A stretch of 64,000 nucleotides of DNA, taken from assembly GCF_954871325.1 (NCBI RefSeq), contig NC_088775.1, positions 1,287,473-1,351,472 of the forward strand. Reading direction: 5' to 3'. The stretch is from Gordionus sp. m RMFG-2023 (taxonomy: Eukaryota > Nematomorpha > Gordioida > Chordodea > Parachordodidae). Under the pieces are notes generated by a model. The model worked only from the letters and a program-made list of their open reading frames with translations. It ran no database searches and was not told where the DNA came from. Shown here one piece after another: positions 35,130 through 46,315 of the stretch (the stretch's first letter is position 1; each line of letters begins with the position of its first letter). The position numbers were made by a program, and so were the translations under genes.

Positions 35130-36269
35130 CTATCGGTCAGTATGCATCTATATTATATGAATTCATTCAACCTTAATTCATTTATATTTCAATATTCCGT
35201 TTTTCTAAGCCATCTTTTTTAGTTATAAAACTGGGGAAAATATCTGAAAGACAATTAGGAAAACCAAAACATAAAAGAAGGTATTACAATTGACAAATAA
35301 AAAAAATTAACATGATCTACTCTTTTAATAGAGATAAAGAGAAAAGTATAGGCAACAAATTAAGATGCGTAATCCTTTCCTATTAAAACCTACCCTCTAC
35401 TGGATGCAAATTTTTCCCACTTCACCTGTTGTAGAAACTGCTTATTATAACTTATTCTTAAAATGGTTGAAGAAGAGGGGGGGGGGTTGCAGTAATTATT
35501 TAGTCAGAATTCCGTTAGGCATGATGTAACAGCTGAACGAGATTCATGAAATCTCAGACGAATTCGCAATAATGGTTAAAGTTTATACATTTGATAAAGA
35601 ATTGGATATATATATATATTCATTTAAATGATACTATGAACTATAAGATCGTGAGATATTCCCAACGTCCATTGTTAATTTAACCTTCGGCTTATATGCT
35701 AAACGTTTTGCAAAAATAGGAAGTAATATACGCTATCATTAAAGAAAATAAAAACTATTTAAATTTACTCATTTTGGATTATGTGATGATGAAGGGTTAG
35801 AAGAGTCATTAAAATATAATAAAACATAAATAAAACTATTAAAATTAAAATCAAATAAAATTTTTGAATATTTTAAGAAAAAAACATTATGACTAAATGA
35901 CGTTTGCACTCATTTGTTAAAGTTGCGTAAATTTGAATGATTATATGTCATTATTTAATATCAAATAAAATAATATTAAAATTTACATATCAAATATAGG
36001 ATAAAATAAAACAATATTTTATAAAAACGGAGGTGGGACTACAAGTTCCCAAAAAACATGCATAATTATTTTAAAATAATGATTTGTAGGTTTTGTCATA
36101 AAAAATAATATTCTTTTGGTTATGATTTAATGGCACCTATCTTATCGCCTTATTTTTTAAGAATTTTAAGGTTACGCTTGGCATGTGTCCAAAGGAAGAG
36201 ATAACGATCGATGTAAAAATATAATTTGTGAGTTTGGAATATTGTTTTTTTTTCTCGACTATATCAACC
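35130..36269. other. Upstream of the IGFBP-domain exons
   Basis: Expected to hold the first exon and promoter, but no signal-peptide frame with a fitting donor is evident on the minus strand. A poly-G run lies at 35476-35486. Confidence 0.35.
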
Positions 36270-36712
36270 GGATTAGAATTTAAATTTTTTGGGAAAGAAT
36301 ATACGCATGTGAAGTCCCAAATTAAGGATTTCCCTAAAGACCCAAGGCACGGAAGTTAAGCCATCTGGTCTTAAGCCATCATCTAATGATAAATTTGTAG
36401 GCTCCAGGATGTTAGGTATTCGGGCCCTGGTAAGAGAACGGCTAATAGCTAAATTAATTGCTGCATGCCTTGCATGCCTGCCTTGACTATATATACAATT
36501 TAGACCATGTCTCCCTTTGGAGTCAACTAATGTTTTACATTTGATGCATGTATGTGGTTGAACAATGTTACATCCAAGTCGATGGCCTATGGCAACTCTT
36601 AATTGTTCATCTGATAAGAGGTTACCTAGGTTACGACTTGGTAATGGTTCCAACCATTCATAACCACTAGTACAATCAACATTCTGTAATAGTTGAATAT
36701 ACTCCAAAGGGG
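36270..36712 (-). pseudogene. Retroelement polymerase-associated C-terminal domain, fossil
   Basis: The minus strand reads LSDEQLRVAIGHRLGCNI, CIKCKTLVDSKGRHGLNC, GRHARHAAINLAISRSL and DDGLRPDGLTSVPW. This is the C-terminal region found after reverse transcriptase in a common animal retroelement group: a Cys/His cluster followed by an RPDG..PW segment. The polymerase itself is not seen nearby. The copy is a broken fragment; its exact superfamily cannot be fixed. Confidence 0.68.
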
Positions 36713-37425
36713 GGTTTGATGAGATTATTTAAAATTTTTTTTTAATTACAGGTTCGAAAATAGATTGGTGTGTTAAGATAGTGGGCAAAACAGCTTGAGA
36801 TGGAGCTAAAGATACCCAAGCTGTCAAGGCTGAGTTTAAAAGGTTATCTTTAGGAGAGATAAAAGAAGATATCATGATGGCGTTTTATAATAAATTTTTT
36901 ATTTTACAGATGAGATACTTTAATTAACAAATTTCACAAATTTTTCATTTACGAATTATAATTAAAAATATATATGTAAAAACAACTAATAATATATTAA
37001 AAAATATGTATGTATAAAAGAGTAATGAGATAAAAAAAATGTGTACAAATCACCCTTGAGAAGAGTGAATGCTTAAAAAATTGGACTAGTAGATTACTAA
37101 AATACTCTATTGGGGTCCCCTGAGATCTACAGTATTTTTTTCCTTATAATTTTGATGGAATTGAGAGCATCAATTCCGAACATGCCTAGGGTATTGGTAA
37201 CGATTGGGCTAAACACGTTATTAGTGAGGCAAGCATATTTGTGGAATAAAAGTTTTTGTTTTAAAAAAGAAAATAAAATAAAATAAAAGAAGAAAAAATT
37301 ATTGTTTCGTATAAAAATTTTGGTCAACCGATTTTTGTTAAAACCCAACATAAAAGCGTCGTGTGGTCAAGTATGATTGATAGTAAGACACTTAATCGTA
37401 TTTCGTCCAACTCGTTCAAAATGGA
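36713..37425. other. Intergenic, nothing recognised
   Basis: AT-rich sequence. The minus-strand frame at 37127-37351 has no supporting feature. Confidence 0.35.
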
Positions 37426-37735
37426 GATTAACAAGTTTGAAGTGATAAAAATGCTATTAATTCATTTTGAAATGGTAAAATTTAATTTTTAATGCATTAT
37501 TCCTTATTTTTAACAGGTTTGAAATGGTAAAAAATGTTATTAATTTATTTGGAATGGTAAAAATATTATTAATTCTTGGAATGGCAAAAATGTAATTTTT
37601 AATGTATTATTTATTTCGTTTAACAGGTTTGAAATGGCAAAAATGTTATTAAACCATTTGGAATGGTAAAAATGTTATTAATTCATTTGGAATGGTAAAA
37701 ATGTAATTTTTAATGTATTTATTTATGCTGTTATA
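37426..37735. repeat. Diverged tandem repeat, ~30-bp unit within ~120-bp blocks
   Basis: GAAATGGTAAAAATGTTATT and TTTGGAATGGTAAAAATG recur about eight times. Longer blocks are separated by AATTTTTAATGTATTATT and TTTAACAGGTTTG, giving a two-level repeat. Confidence 0.75.
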
Positions 37736-38439
37736 GGATTCAATTTCTACAGCAAATTAAGAAGCATTTTATTAATCAAATATAGATTATTTATAATGTA
37801 TAAGACAAATATTTATTATTTAAAATGTATAAAACAAAGAAATACGATTAAGAATACAATTAATAAATATAAATTATTCAACATGTATAAACAAATATAA
37901 ATTAAATATTATCAAATACATTTTATACTAATTTAATATAAGCTGATGATTTATCAGCAAACTCCAATATATTAATTGTTATATATTCTCTTCCTTGATT
38001 CCAGTGGGTTCCATTTCACAGCGGCTTTGAGGCTAAAAATTTATCCTTGTCTTCGTGAGTATGTTCTTTTCTGCTATCGATTATAGAATAACTTAATCTT
38101 AATATGGCATGTGCATTGCATAAATTTTGTCTACATTTATAATAATTAGATTCTTTTCTAGAAGAATAATCTTTAATATACAGAATTCCCTGATAATAAA
38201 GGCAATAATTACCCTTTGAGGATTCATTATATTGAATATCTATGTAAATAAAAATCTTGATTATAGTAATAATATGTGATATTTGTTAATTATCATTAAT
38301 TTATTACTTGAATTTTGAATGCTAGCATTTTGTAATTCAAGCATTTGAGCACTGTTTATATTTTCTGACCTATTTAAAAAATAATTTAATACAAAAATTA
38401 TAAAAAAATTAATTTGCTAGATATTGTAGGCTGTATATT

Positions 38440-38880
38440 AAATGTGGGTAATAGTTGAGATTGAGGTAATATAATGCCTAATAATTAAATGATTATAAAA
38501 TTTGATAATTTGTTAGACTTTATAAGGCATTAAGAGGTTGCATGTTAGGTGTTACTAGGGGTTGAGATTGAGCAAACATATTACATAAAAGTAAATTAAA
38601 TATAAAAAGATAATAATTGATGATACTATTTAAGTTGGTTGAGAGTTTGCGACAAAGAACTGAGACCGAGTAAACATATTGCCTAAAAAAAAGATCATAG
38701 AAATTTTAATTTGTGAAAGTTGATATGGTATTAGCAGACTGCATATTGGGCGTTGCTAGAATTTGAGATTGAGAAAACTATATTGATTTTAAAAATCTAA
38801 TACTTTATGAAACTTGATTGAAGGTTGTATAATTTGTTGAGATAATTGGAATTGGTAGAAGGTTATTGACTAAATAATAG
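38440..38880. repeat. ~100-bp diverged tandem modules with exon-like minus-strand coding
   Basis: TGAGATTGAG recurs near 38455, 38562, 38661 and 38764, about 100 bp apart. On the minus strand each module translates to a similar short peptide: MFAQSQPLVTPNMQPLN, MFTRSQFFVANSQPT, FSQSQILATPNMQSANT and LPQSQLLPTFNIQP. This may be a tandemly duplicated small exon or decayed repeat-encoded protein. Confidence 0.55.
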
Positions 38881-39785
38881 GTGTTATAGTGAATCATTTA
38901 TAAATTTTGTGAACTTACCTGATTGGGAAATACCCCGTCCAAAACAACTTCTTTTTCTACATCGGTAATATGATGTGGAATTTATTACCCTATGCATAGT
39001 AATATTCCAAATCATTAAAACATTGAATATCATGTCCTCTTTTGAATTTTTTATTAGTAATTTTGTTTTCTAAAATTACATTACTAAATTGATTATATCT
39101 AGATTGTTAAATTTGAATTATATTGGGATTAATTCTTTTCTCAAGAAGAATTTTGACGTTGTTTGATACCGTTTCAATTTCCATTATTAAGATTATAAAT
39201 AAAAATATTTTTAAACTATTACTTTTCCCGCACTTTTATGAACCAATCACAGAATCGGACGAAACTTTACGATGATGTGTCCATACGATCATAGGCACGG
39301 AAATCATTAATTTTAATTAATAATAAGTTTTTGTGTTAAAAGTCTAATATTAAAGTTATGTTCTTCCTTCTCTTTATTATTGAAAACTTACTGAAGGCAT
39401 CAACCAACAACGATCCAAACGTTCAAAAAATTATTGTTATTATTGTCGTAGTTTTATAGATAAATTTATATTAATTTTTGTATAATGCCAATCAACAAAA
39501 TGAATAAGGTTGATTGGATTATAATAATAGAACACGTGATCTTTTTTTATTGTGTTTTGAAAGGAATTGTAAAAAAAAATTTCTGATAAAAATGGTAATT
39601 ACTTTTTCTTTCCTTCCTAATAAAAGAAATTCTTAGACGAGATACCAGTTGATTTAGTTGTTATTAAATTGTAATTTGAGTACAGAAAGGGTTTTCAGGT
39701 AAGGGTATATACATTTTATTTTAAAATTTTTTCAATTATGCCTAAAAGGTAACTTAATTTATTTGTGTGTAATTTGTATGCCATT
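38881..39785. other. Intergenic, nothing recognised
   Basis: AT-rich sequence between the modules and the hAT element. No exon or element boundary is recognised. Confidence 0.35.
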
Positions 39786-41510
39786 CATAATTTCAGTGAC
39801 GAAGCGTTAGGTTCACTACTAGGAAAGCAATCAAAAAAATTTTTTACTTTATTTTGGTCAAACTCAAACCATAAAAACATTAAGATTTTTAAATAAGTGG
39901 TATTCGTCTTTGTTTTTGAGTAAAATGATAGTACTGCATTATAAAAGTTATTGCTAGATTTTAAATTTTTTAATAATTTTTTTTCAATCGAAATCTAAAA
40001 TAGATTCGTAATCGATTTTGTCTCATCCTGTTTCTGCAATAAGATTTGATTCTTTTTAAAGATGAAAAACTCCGTTCTCCACTTGCTGTTGTTGAAACCA
40101 AAGTTAAGATGAATTTGCATAATTTAGAAAACTCTTTAAAACTTTTCATCAAATCGGTGCATATTAAAAATTCAAGTATTTCATTAACATTCTTTCTATT
40201 TCTAAATTCAACTTCCCGAAACACTATCTTTAATTCGGTTTCCAGCTTGTGTAAGTCGAAAAATTGAGAATAAGTGTCGTTTAAATTATCAAATAAATAT
40301 TTTTGGAAATTTTGATTATTTGGAATTTACTAATATCTAACAATTAATTCAATATTTTTGGTGTAAGACATATAAAATAGAATTAAAATCATTTTGAATA
40401 TCGCTTGATATTCCAATAAAAACTGCACTATTTCTAAATGATGTTTCAATAGTAAATTTTCTTCCGCGAGTAAATAAATTAATACAATATAATTTCCACT
40501 ATTAACTGAATTAGAAGATTCATCATCACCACGGAATACGAGCTCCTGAATTCCAAGAAAACATATAGAGCTGATCAATATTTTTAATATTTATCTATTT
40601 GATTTGACTTTAGAATTATGCTGTTCGATTGATATTTTGCGCATCGAATCTATCATATTTTTTAATTGAATTATCGACTACAAATGAGCGGTTGATCCTT
40701 CAAGCCGTTTAACTGCTTTTGAAAAATTATTCATATCCGAAAATCTTTTATCATACCAAACATATTTTTTCTTCGGGAATAATAGGATGACCAGCAATAT
40801 AGAGATTTAGAAAATTCGCATCAAGTGAGCCATTTATATTTTTCATATTTATCGATAGAAAAATTTTGGATGCAAGTTTTGATTTCTTTTTTTAAGTTTT
40901 ATAAAATTGGTTTTGGTCTTCCTTTTTCAATAATCAATTTTTTCCCATCAAAATTTCTTGAGCTAAATGATAATGTTAATAAATTTTCAATATTACAATT
41001 ACAATTATTAATAATTAAGGATTTATAAAAAGAAAAATTTTTTATTTTAAAAAAGTAAGGAAAAAAATTTCTTTCTCTTTTTGTTTATTTAAAAAAATAA
41101 GCATTTTTTTATTTGCTTCCCCAATTCTTATTTTTTAATGGTAAAATTACACAATACCATGGCATGATTTTCTCTTTATTTATTAAAAAAAATAAGCAAT
41201 ATTAAATTTGCTTCCATCATGTATTTTTTTTTTAACGTAATAAAAATAATAGTTAATTTTTTAACGTAGTAAAAATAATAGTATTTTCTTAATATAGTAA
41301 TATTAATTTTTTAACGTTATAAAAATTACTAATCTTTTTTAACGTGATAAAAATTATATTAATCTTTTTAACGTTATAAAAATTATATTAATTTTTTTAA
41401 CGAAGTCAGTTTAAGTTTAATATTAAGTTTATTTAAAAATTTTGTAAAACAAATTACAAGGGAAGAAGGGCTTCCCTTGCTTCTATGGACGCTTCGTCAC
41501 TGCATAATTT
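39786..41510 (-). mobile_element. hAT transposon with intact ends and target duplication
   Basis: CATAATTT at 39786-39793 and again at 41503-41510 is an 8-bp target duplication. Inside it lie perfect 14-bp terminal repeats CAGTGACGAAGCGT (39794) and ACGCTTCGTCACTG (ending 41502). The 1709-bp element encodes remnants of a ZMYM1-like transposase on the minus strand: SGNYIVLIYLLAEENLLLKH near 40490 and the C-terminal dimerisation motif LVSTTASGERSFSSLKRIKS near 40090. The coding region is interrupted by several stops and frameshifts and the N-terminal zinc finger is not seen, so it is defective. Crisp ends and an exact duplication argue for a fairly recent insertion. Confidence 0.92.
39970..40224 (-). 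pseudogene. hAT transposase C-terminal dimerisation domain
   Basis: Contains LCKFILTLVSTTASGERSFS, then SLKRIKSYCRNRMRQNRL. This is the hATC motif of TTF-type/ZMYM1-like transposases, which mediates dimerisation. It is an 84-residue remnant inside the element at 39794-41502; the rest of the frame upstream is broken. Confidence 0.85.
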
Positions 41511-42949
41511 TATCCTTTATTTTAGTGTAGCAATAAACATAACACCGCTAGTTGGCGCCTGTTATTAAAAAACAACATTTTTTTATATACATAATATATA
41601 TATATATTATTAGTTATAATACTCTAATACCATCATTACCTAAAGAACTCAAACCTAGCACTTGAGCCGTTTGTCAACTGAAACACTACAAAGGGTGAGG
41701 AACTGGTTCTATAGAACATTTTGATAAATCACGCAATTTAAAGCTATCACCCTCTACAAAAATATTAATTTAACTAGCATGAGAACTTCTAGAAAGGAAA
41801 TGTGTTGCTACTTTTAAATAAAAATTTCATCTACAAATGTATGCAAACATGTTTGAATAAAAGATATTCAAGTTTCGAAAATTTTTTTTTTAAAAAGTTC
41901 TACAAATTTTCACACTGGATTTTTAAAAATTTCAATAAAAGAAATGTTTCGATGCAAAAATTGTGTTAATTTCTTGGAATATAGTGTATAATTGATTCCT
42001 TTTATCAATTCGATACCCCTGTAGAGATTAAACCGGCTCACATTTTAACAAGACCGGTTGGAAAAAAATTATTTTTTGCCTCCCACTCTTGGGAATTCAT
42101 AATTTAAATACCAACTCAATTTTTTTTTACTTTTCATTTTATCATTTTACGACCATGTCTGGATTTTTTTAAAAATTCCTTTAGCTTATTTTTGAATAAT
42201 TTTGGTTTTTTTTTTCCTTTACGGTTAAACTTGTCTAATTTTGGCTCTCTAAAATTTGGAAAACTTGCCACTTTAAGCCAAAATTTTGAGTGCCAATTTT
42301 AATTCCTTTTAATTACTATGTATTAAATGCCAGGCTAAGTTGGATCAAAATATTTGTCTCAACGGTGCTTAACGGCTTTCACTATAATTTATAAAATATT
42401 TTTTAAAATAAAGTGTAGGTTTTGTAAAAAATTTTAATTTCCGGCTCAAATTTTTCGAAATTATGTCCTGCTTTTGATTGGTCTATTTAAGGATTTCCTA
42501 GTCACGAGTATAAAGCAAAAATTTCCGTTTCGCTGGATTTTTAATTAAAATATCATTCAGCTCAACCTGAAGGTTTGAGTGAGACTTGAAGAGAGATCGA
42601 ATCCCATTTGATACTTTTTAAATTACGAAAAATTTGTAAAGAAAATAATGAATGAAAGAGAATGAACTTATCATGAAAAGAATAAATAATTTTATTATAT
42701 CTTGGTGATATCTTTAACAAATCAATAGTAATACACAATTAACAAATATATTTGAATAACAATTAATCCTATACCAATTACCTTTATTTTCGAAGTTAAT
42801 TGATTCTATCAAATCTTATCTCTCCTTTTTGGACTCTCGATTCGAAACGGTATAGAAATTGTTTTATTATCCGTTTTAAATAACGGCTAGTTGTACTTTC
42901 GTTTCCCACTGCGTGTTAACCCGTACTATCAATGCCAATCATTTCATTT
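41511..42949. other. Intergenic, possibly 3' part of the Gypsy fossil
   Basis: AT-rich sequence between the hAT and the Gypsy pol relic. A long terminal repeat could lie here, but its ends cannot be set. Confidence 0.3.
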
Positions 42950-44290
42950 ATGACGGTGTCGTCGAGTTTTTTTTATACAGGATCAATGTGTTTGACAATG
43001 GAGTATTGGATAGGATCAATCTTCCTTCCTCTCCATTTTTAAAATAGAAATTGTCGAACTTATGTTTTAAAATGATTAAAATGTGTTCTACATAAACCTA
43101 ATTTAAGTCTCAAACTAGAAACATTGTTGGTCCTGTTCTTTTAACAATTATATCTGGTATCCATATAACTTTTTTAAAATCGTTTGCATATATTTTCTCA
43201 TTTATATTAGAAAAAACATAGTAATTAAGGTATATATGTACGAGGATACATTGGTTTTAATGATTGTAAGTGTCCGGGTTAAAATTTAAGCATAACCTGG
43301 TGATACTTTTGTAGTTATTTGTGTAGTATATCGATACTTAAAAAGGAAATCTTGTATATTTTATAATCATTATGTTTTTTTTTAAAAAACTCTAAAAGTT
43401 TGTACTAACCGCTCCTCTTCTCTGATGATTCTTGGGTGGTAAGGGGCACTTTATACACCTATAATTGCTAATTGTATGCAAAATATACTGAATTCTCTAC
43501 TTTGAAATGTGGAGCCCATTATCCGTAAAATTCTTATTGGGGTAAACCGAAATAACAAAAAGTCTTAAAAAATATTTTTCTCACTTCACTAAAATTATGT
43601 GTCGAAAGTTTTTGTATTTCAGTCCATTTTTACTAAAACTATCTTTTATCACTAGATATATAACTCCGTTTCCGGCAAAATTTAAATGAATTCTTCCCCA
43701 TGATACTATTTGCGGAAAGCCATTTGCCTATGATCGATTAATAGCCAGGTGACATAAGTAACAATTCTTACCGTGTAATTCGATGTCTTCGTTATTAGGC
43801 CATCAAACGTTCAATTGGTTCAATAATTTTGTTTTAGCATTACCCCGGGGCCCTATATCTAAAAAAGGATAAAATATGTTCTCGTAATTTTTTTGGAAGT
43901 TCTTAATTCCTCATATTTACATCCTACCTCCATCGTGAGTTCATTTCGGCCCTGGAAAAAAAGGTTTTTAAATTTCCACCATTATTTTTGGTGAAACTTT
44001 TGACCTACCAGGTCCTTTTTTTGTGTGTGATTTTGTATCTAACGTTGAAATAAATTGTAGAACATCCGATACAATATCCACCTCTTCCCCAAGCATGGTC
44101 TACCCTCAATTGGGAAACAGGAAAACGTATCCGCGTTGCTAATTTTTTTTTTCATTCCTCGAAGTTGCAATTCATAATCATACATTTCGAGTAGTAACGA
44201 CCATCTGACGACATAACTGTTATTCTTTTATGCGGGTCAAATAACGATATAAGTGGTTCATGATCATTGATTATAGTAAAATGATCCGAA
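42950..44290 (-). mobile_element. Ty3/Gypsy pol fossil (RNase H and integrase regions)
   Basis: Read on the minus strand from high to low coordinates, the stretch shows RNase H-like signals near 44150-44280 (FDPHKRIT), then an integrase zinc-binding region, then the catalytic-core neighbourhood near 43430-43540 (APYHP). The order is that of a Ty3/Gypsy pol gene. It is old, with many breaks, and lacks recognisable long terminal repeats in this reading. Confidence 0.6.
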
Positions 44291-44295
44291 TTAGA

Positions 44296-44880
44296 GGTGA
44301 ACTCGGGCCTAATTTTTTATTCACGGCTCGCCCACTGGTGGCGATAAAAAATATTCACGCCCATTCACGCTTACCGCTAAAAAATTATCGACCCTACCCG
44401 CCCAAGGCAATATTTTGTTTCACGCCTGTCACGTCCGAAAATTCACGGTGTTTTTAAATTTTTTAAAACTTCAATGTTATAATTTTTTACACTTTTTTGA
44501 ATTTATTTCTATTTATTTCTTTAATTCCATAATCCATAATTACGAAAAAATAAATACATATTATAGATCCAAATTTTTTACTTAGAAAAAGAAGAATGTC
44601 TATTTTTTAAATTTCAATTGTGTAAGCCTTTCCTTCTAATAGGCGATTGGCTACAGAAAATAACCTTTCACTAGAAACCAAATTTGCCAGGGCTGATAAA
44701 ATTTTATTCTCTAATTTTCTCAAAATAAGAAATAAATATTCCTGCTTCCAAAACTTCAAAATATTGCCATTGTTATTTGTTTTGTGGGATGAGTCTTTTA
44801 AATTCACACAGCTATCATCGGTAGATGTTGATGCTTCATCAGAATCATCTAAAAATATGTTTTATTTAGAGTATAAGGTT
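44296..44880 (-). mobile_element. hAT relic (end plus dimerisation domain)
   Basis: TAGAGGTGAACTCGGGCC at 44296 looks like a hAT terminus. 44607-44807 on the minus strand reads LSALANLVSSERLFSVANRL, a hATC dimerisation motif. The position next to the Gypsy fossil suggests the hAT landed in it. The right boundary is uncertain. Confidence 0.6.
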
Positions 44881-46315
44881 TTTTTTTATGGATTTAGGAT
44901 TAATTAGGAAAGTTATAAATGACAGTTGGCATTGACTTATGCATGTAAATCATCTAATTTTATATCATTTCACATTTTTAAGATTGTTTTGTAAATAGCT
45001 TCCTTTTCTTCGTCTATTAAAAACTTAGGGCTTTTGAAATTAGGATCTAGTAATATTGAGAATAAATTTTAAAGTTAAAGTTAAAAAATCTCGCGACAAA
45101 ACACCTAATCATAAAAAGAAAAGAACTAGAAGCGTGACACCAAATGTTGTTTATAAAATACCGAATATTTTTTTTTCAAAATTTTTTCTTTTTTTAAAAA
45201 AAAAAAACTAAATTAAATTTGAAAATATGTATTATAATTAATAAAATTGCAAATTTATATTTATAAAAAAAAAACTAAAAAATTAAAATTTCCGTTTATG
45301 TGATTCTTTAGATATCAATTTTTTTTATAATCAACATTGATTTAAAATTGTGTATTAGGAATAGTTATTAGTCCTAATAAATTTATGCTCGATATTTTTT
45401 TTAAAAAAAAAAACACGATAATATTTCTGTAAAAAATTTTATTATCCGGCCCCCGCCCCCCCCCCCCCCCAGACCAAATTCCTGCGTACGCGTCTGGTTA
45501 AAACCCATGGTTAATCACTAGTAATTAATAATGATTTATTGATCGGAGACCTGCATAGGTACCATATATCTCCGACCCGACCTGTATTTATTTAAAATAT
45601 ATTTGATTTATTTGATTTTTACAGCTAAAAATGGCTATTTCGAGTATTTGGTTTGTAAAATACACGGGCCGGTTGGGCACGGATATCTTTTATAAAAAAA
45701 ATTTAAGCCCGGACCGAGTAAATTAAAAAAAATAAAACCCGGCCCGGTGGCCCGGCTGGTTTTCCTGATAATTGATTTTAACCTACTACCACACCCCTGC
45801 ACTCATCTATGCATAAACACAACCCAATGCGGATATTGATAACAATGCCATAAATTGATATTATTTAGATCGATCCTCCCAACATTGACTGATATATAAT
45901 ATATGAAAATTATTTGTCTCCAAATTCTGTTTTATAGATTGAAAAGCGTAATAGAAGCATCGTTTTTGTATTTTAACAAGGTATATAAATTTTAATTACC
46001 TTTATTTTTTATTCGAGTTTTTCTTTCATATAAAAAAACAAAATACTTGCCCCTAAAACATGTAAAAATAAATTCAAATAAATTTAGAAAAAATTTTAAA
46101 AAGTATATCATTGTAGAAAAATTAAACAGATTGTTAAAACTCATTAATTGTTTATAATATTAAGCTACGAGCTATGACCATATATAGTCACATTTGATAC
46201 AAAAATGACCATTTACAATTAAATAAATTTAGGAAAAAAAACTTTCAAATAAACTTTAATTTATAGGTTAGTTTATTCGCGTTTCATATATGGTAACATG
46301 ACTCCGTAATTCGTT
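44881..46315. other. Repeat-derived sequence with GC-rich ends
   Basis: A poly-C run at 45455-45470 and GGGCCGGTTGGGCACGG with GGCCCGGTGGCCCGGCTGG at 45660-45760 belong to the GC-ended repeat style. CACCCCTG at 45792-45799 may be a hAT right end. No gene is seen. Confidence 0.4.
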
